DNA of 64,000 nucleotides from Solea solea. Its lineage: Eukaryota > Chordata > Actinopteri > Pleuronectiformes > Soleidae. The DNA is taken from NCBI RefSeq assembly GCF_958295425.1, contig NC_081136.1, positions 18,178,881 through 18,242,880 on the forward strand, read 5' to 3'. A program made the position numbers and the translations under genes. The notes beneath the pieces were generated by a model. The model worked only from the letters and a program-made list of their open reading frames with translations, was not told the origin of the DNA and made no database searches. Positions 63,768 to 64,000 of the stretch are shown piece after piece (position 1 is the stretch's first letter; the number at the start of each line of letters is the position of its first letter).

Positions 63768-64000
63768 CTGCAACAAAGGACACGACACTGTCAGCTCTGT
63801 GCACGTCTGCAACATCAACTCACCGTAAACAGCAGCTGTCTTATCAATACTGCGCACTGAAAACACAACACACTCATGTATTACTGAGAAACTTGGAGCA
63901 ATCTCACCAAAGTGAAAAGCACTTCTGTCATATTTGTTTCACAGTAAACCAGTCGTACACAAAGTACTGTATAATGTTTCACCATAGACATGTTGCTATT

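Overview
The window is nuclear DNA from a ray-finned (teleost) fish. The genes have many small exons, GT-AG introns and vertebrate protein families. The space between exons is packed with repeats typical of percomorph-like fish: Tc1/mariner, hAT and Kolobok remnants, L2-group LINEs, a tRNA-derived SINE with a TTACA tail, and long CA/GT runs. The species cannot be named from the sequence.

Layout, left to right. (1) 2.6-14.9 kb, minus strand: the first 15 coding exons of pelp1; its acidic C-terminal exons lie off the left edge. (2) 15.1-19.4 kb, plus: a small gene with one C2H2 finger and a C-terminal domain resembling the one after the PWWP domain in PWWP3A/MUM1. An L2-group LINE with a long open reverse transcriptase frame sits in its last intron. 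(3) 20.8-22.5 kb, plus: complete med11. (4) 24.3-35.2 kb, minus: complete arrb2 (14 coding exons, 409 codons before the stop). (5) 37.8-53.7 kb, plus: complete cd99l2 (10 coding exons, 252 codons). (6) 61.3-63.8 kb, minus: the last five coding exons of mtmr1; the rest is off the right edge.

From memory, PELP1, ARRB2 and MED11 are neighbours on human 17p13 and CD99L2 and MTMR1 are neighbours on human Xq28, so two conserved gene blocks meet here between arrb2 and cd99l2. pelp1 and the finger gene are divergent with about 260 bp between start codons. med11/arrb2 and cd99l2/mtmr1 are convergent; arrb2/cd99l2 are divergent about 2.6 kb apart. The genes are functionally separate: ribosome maturation and nuclear-receptor co-regulation, Mediator, GPCR desensitisation, leukocyte/endothelial adhesion, and phosphoinositide phosphatase.

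The most unusual structure is a pair of inverted repeats of 182 and 160 bp (14932-15113 and 20427-20586). Each is built on a roughly 20-bp GC-rich tandem unit plus a CCAAT box. They bracket the finger gene and lie next to the starts of pelp1 and med11, so the pelp1/med11 promoter DNA appears to have been copied in inverted orientation around an extra gene. Other points of note: a probable GC-AG intron in mtmr1, a C-terminal polyglutamine tail on Med11, two Arg-to-Cys changes in arrestin, a duplicated repeat in a cd99l2 intron whose copies each carry a perfect RFX-type X-box palindrome, and several nested transposons.
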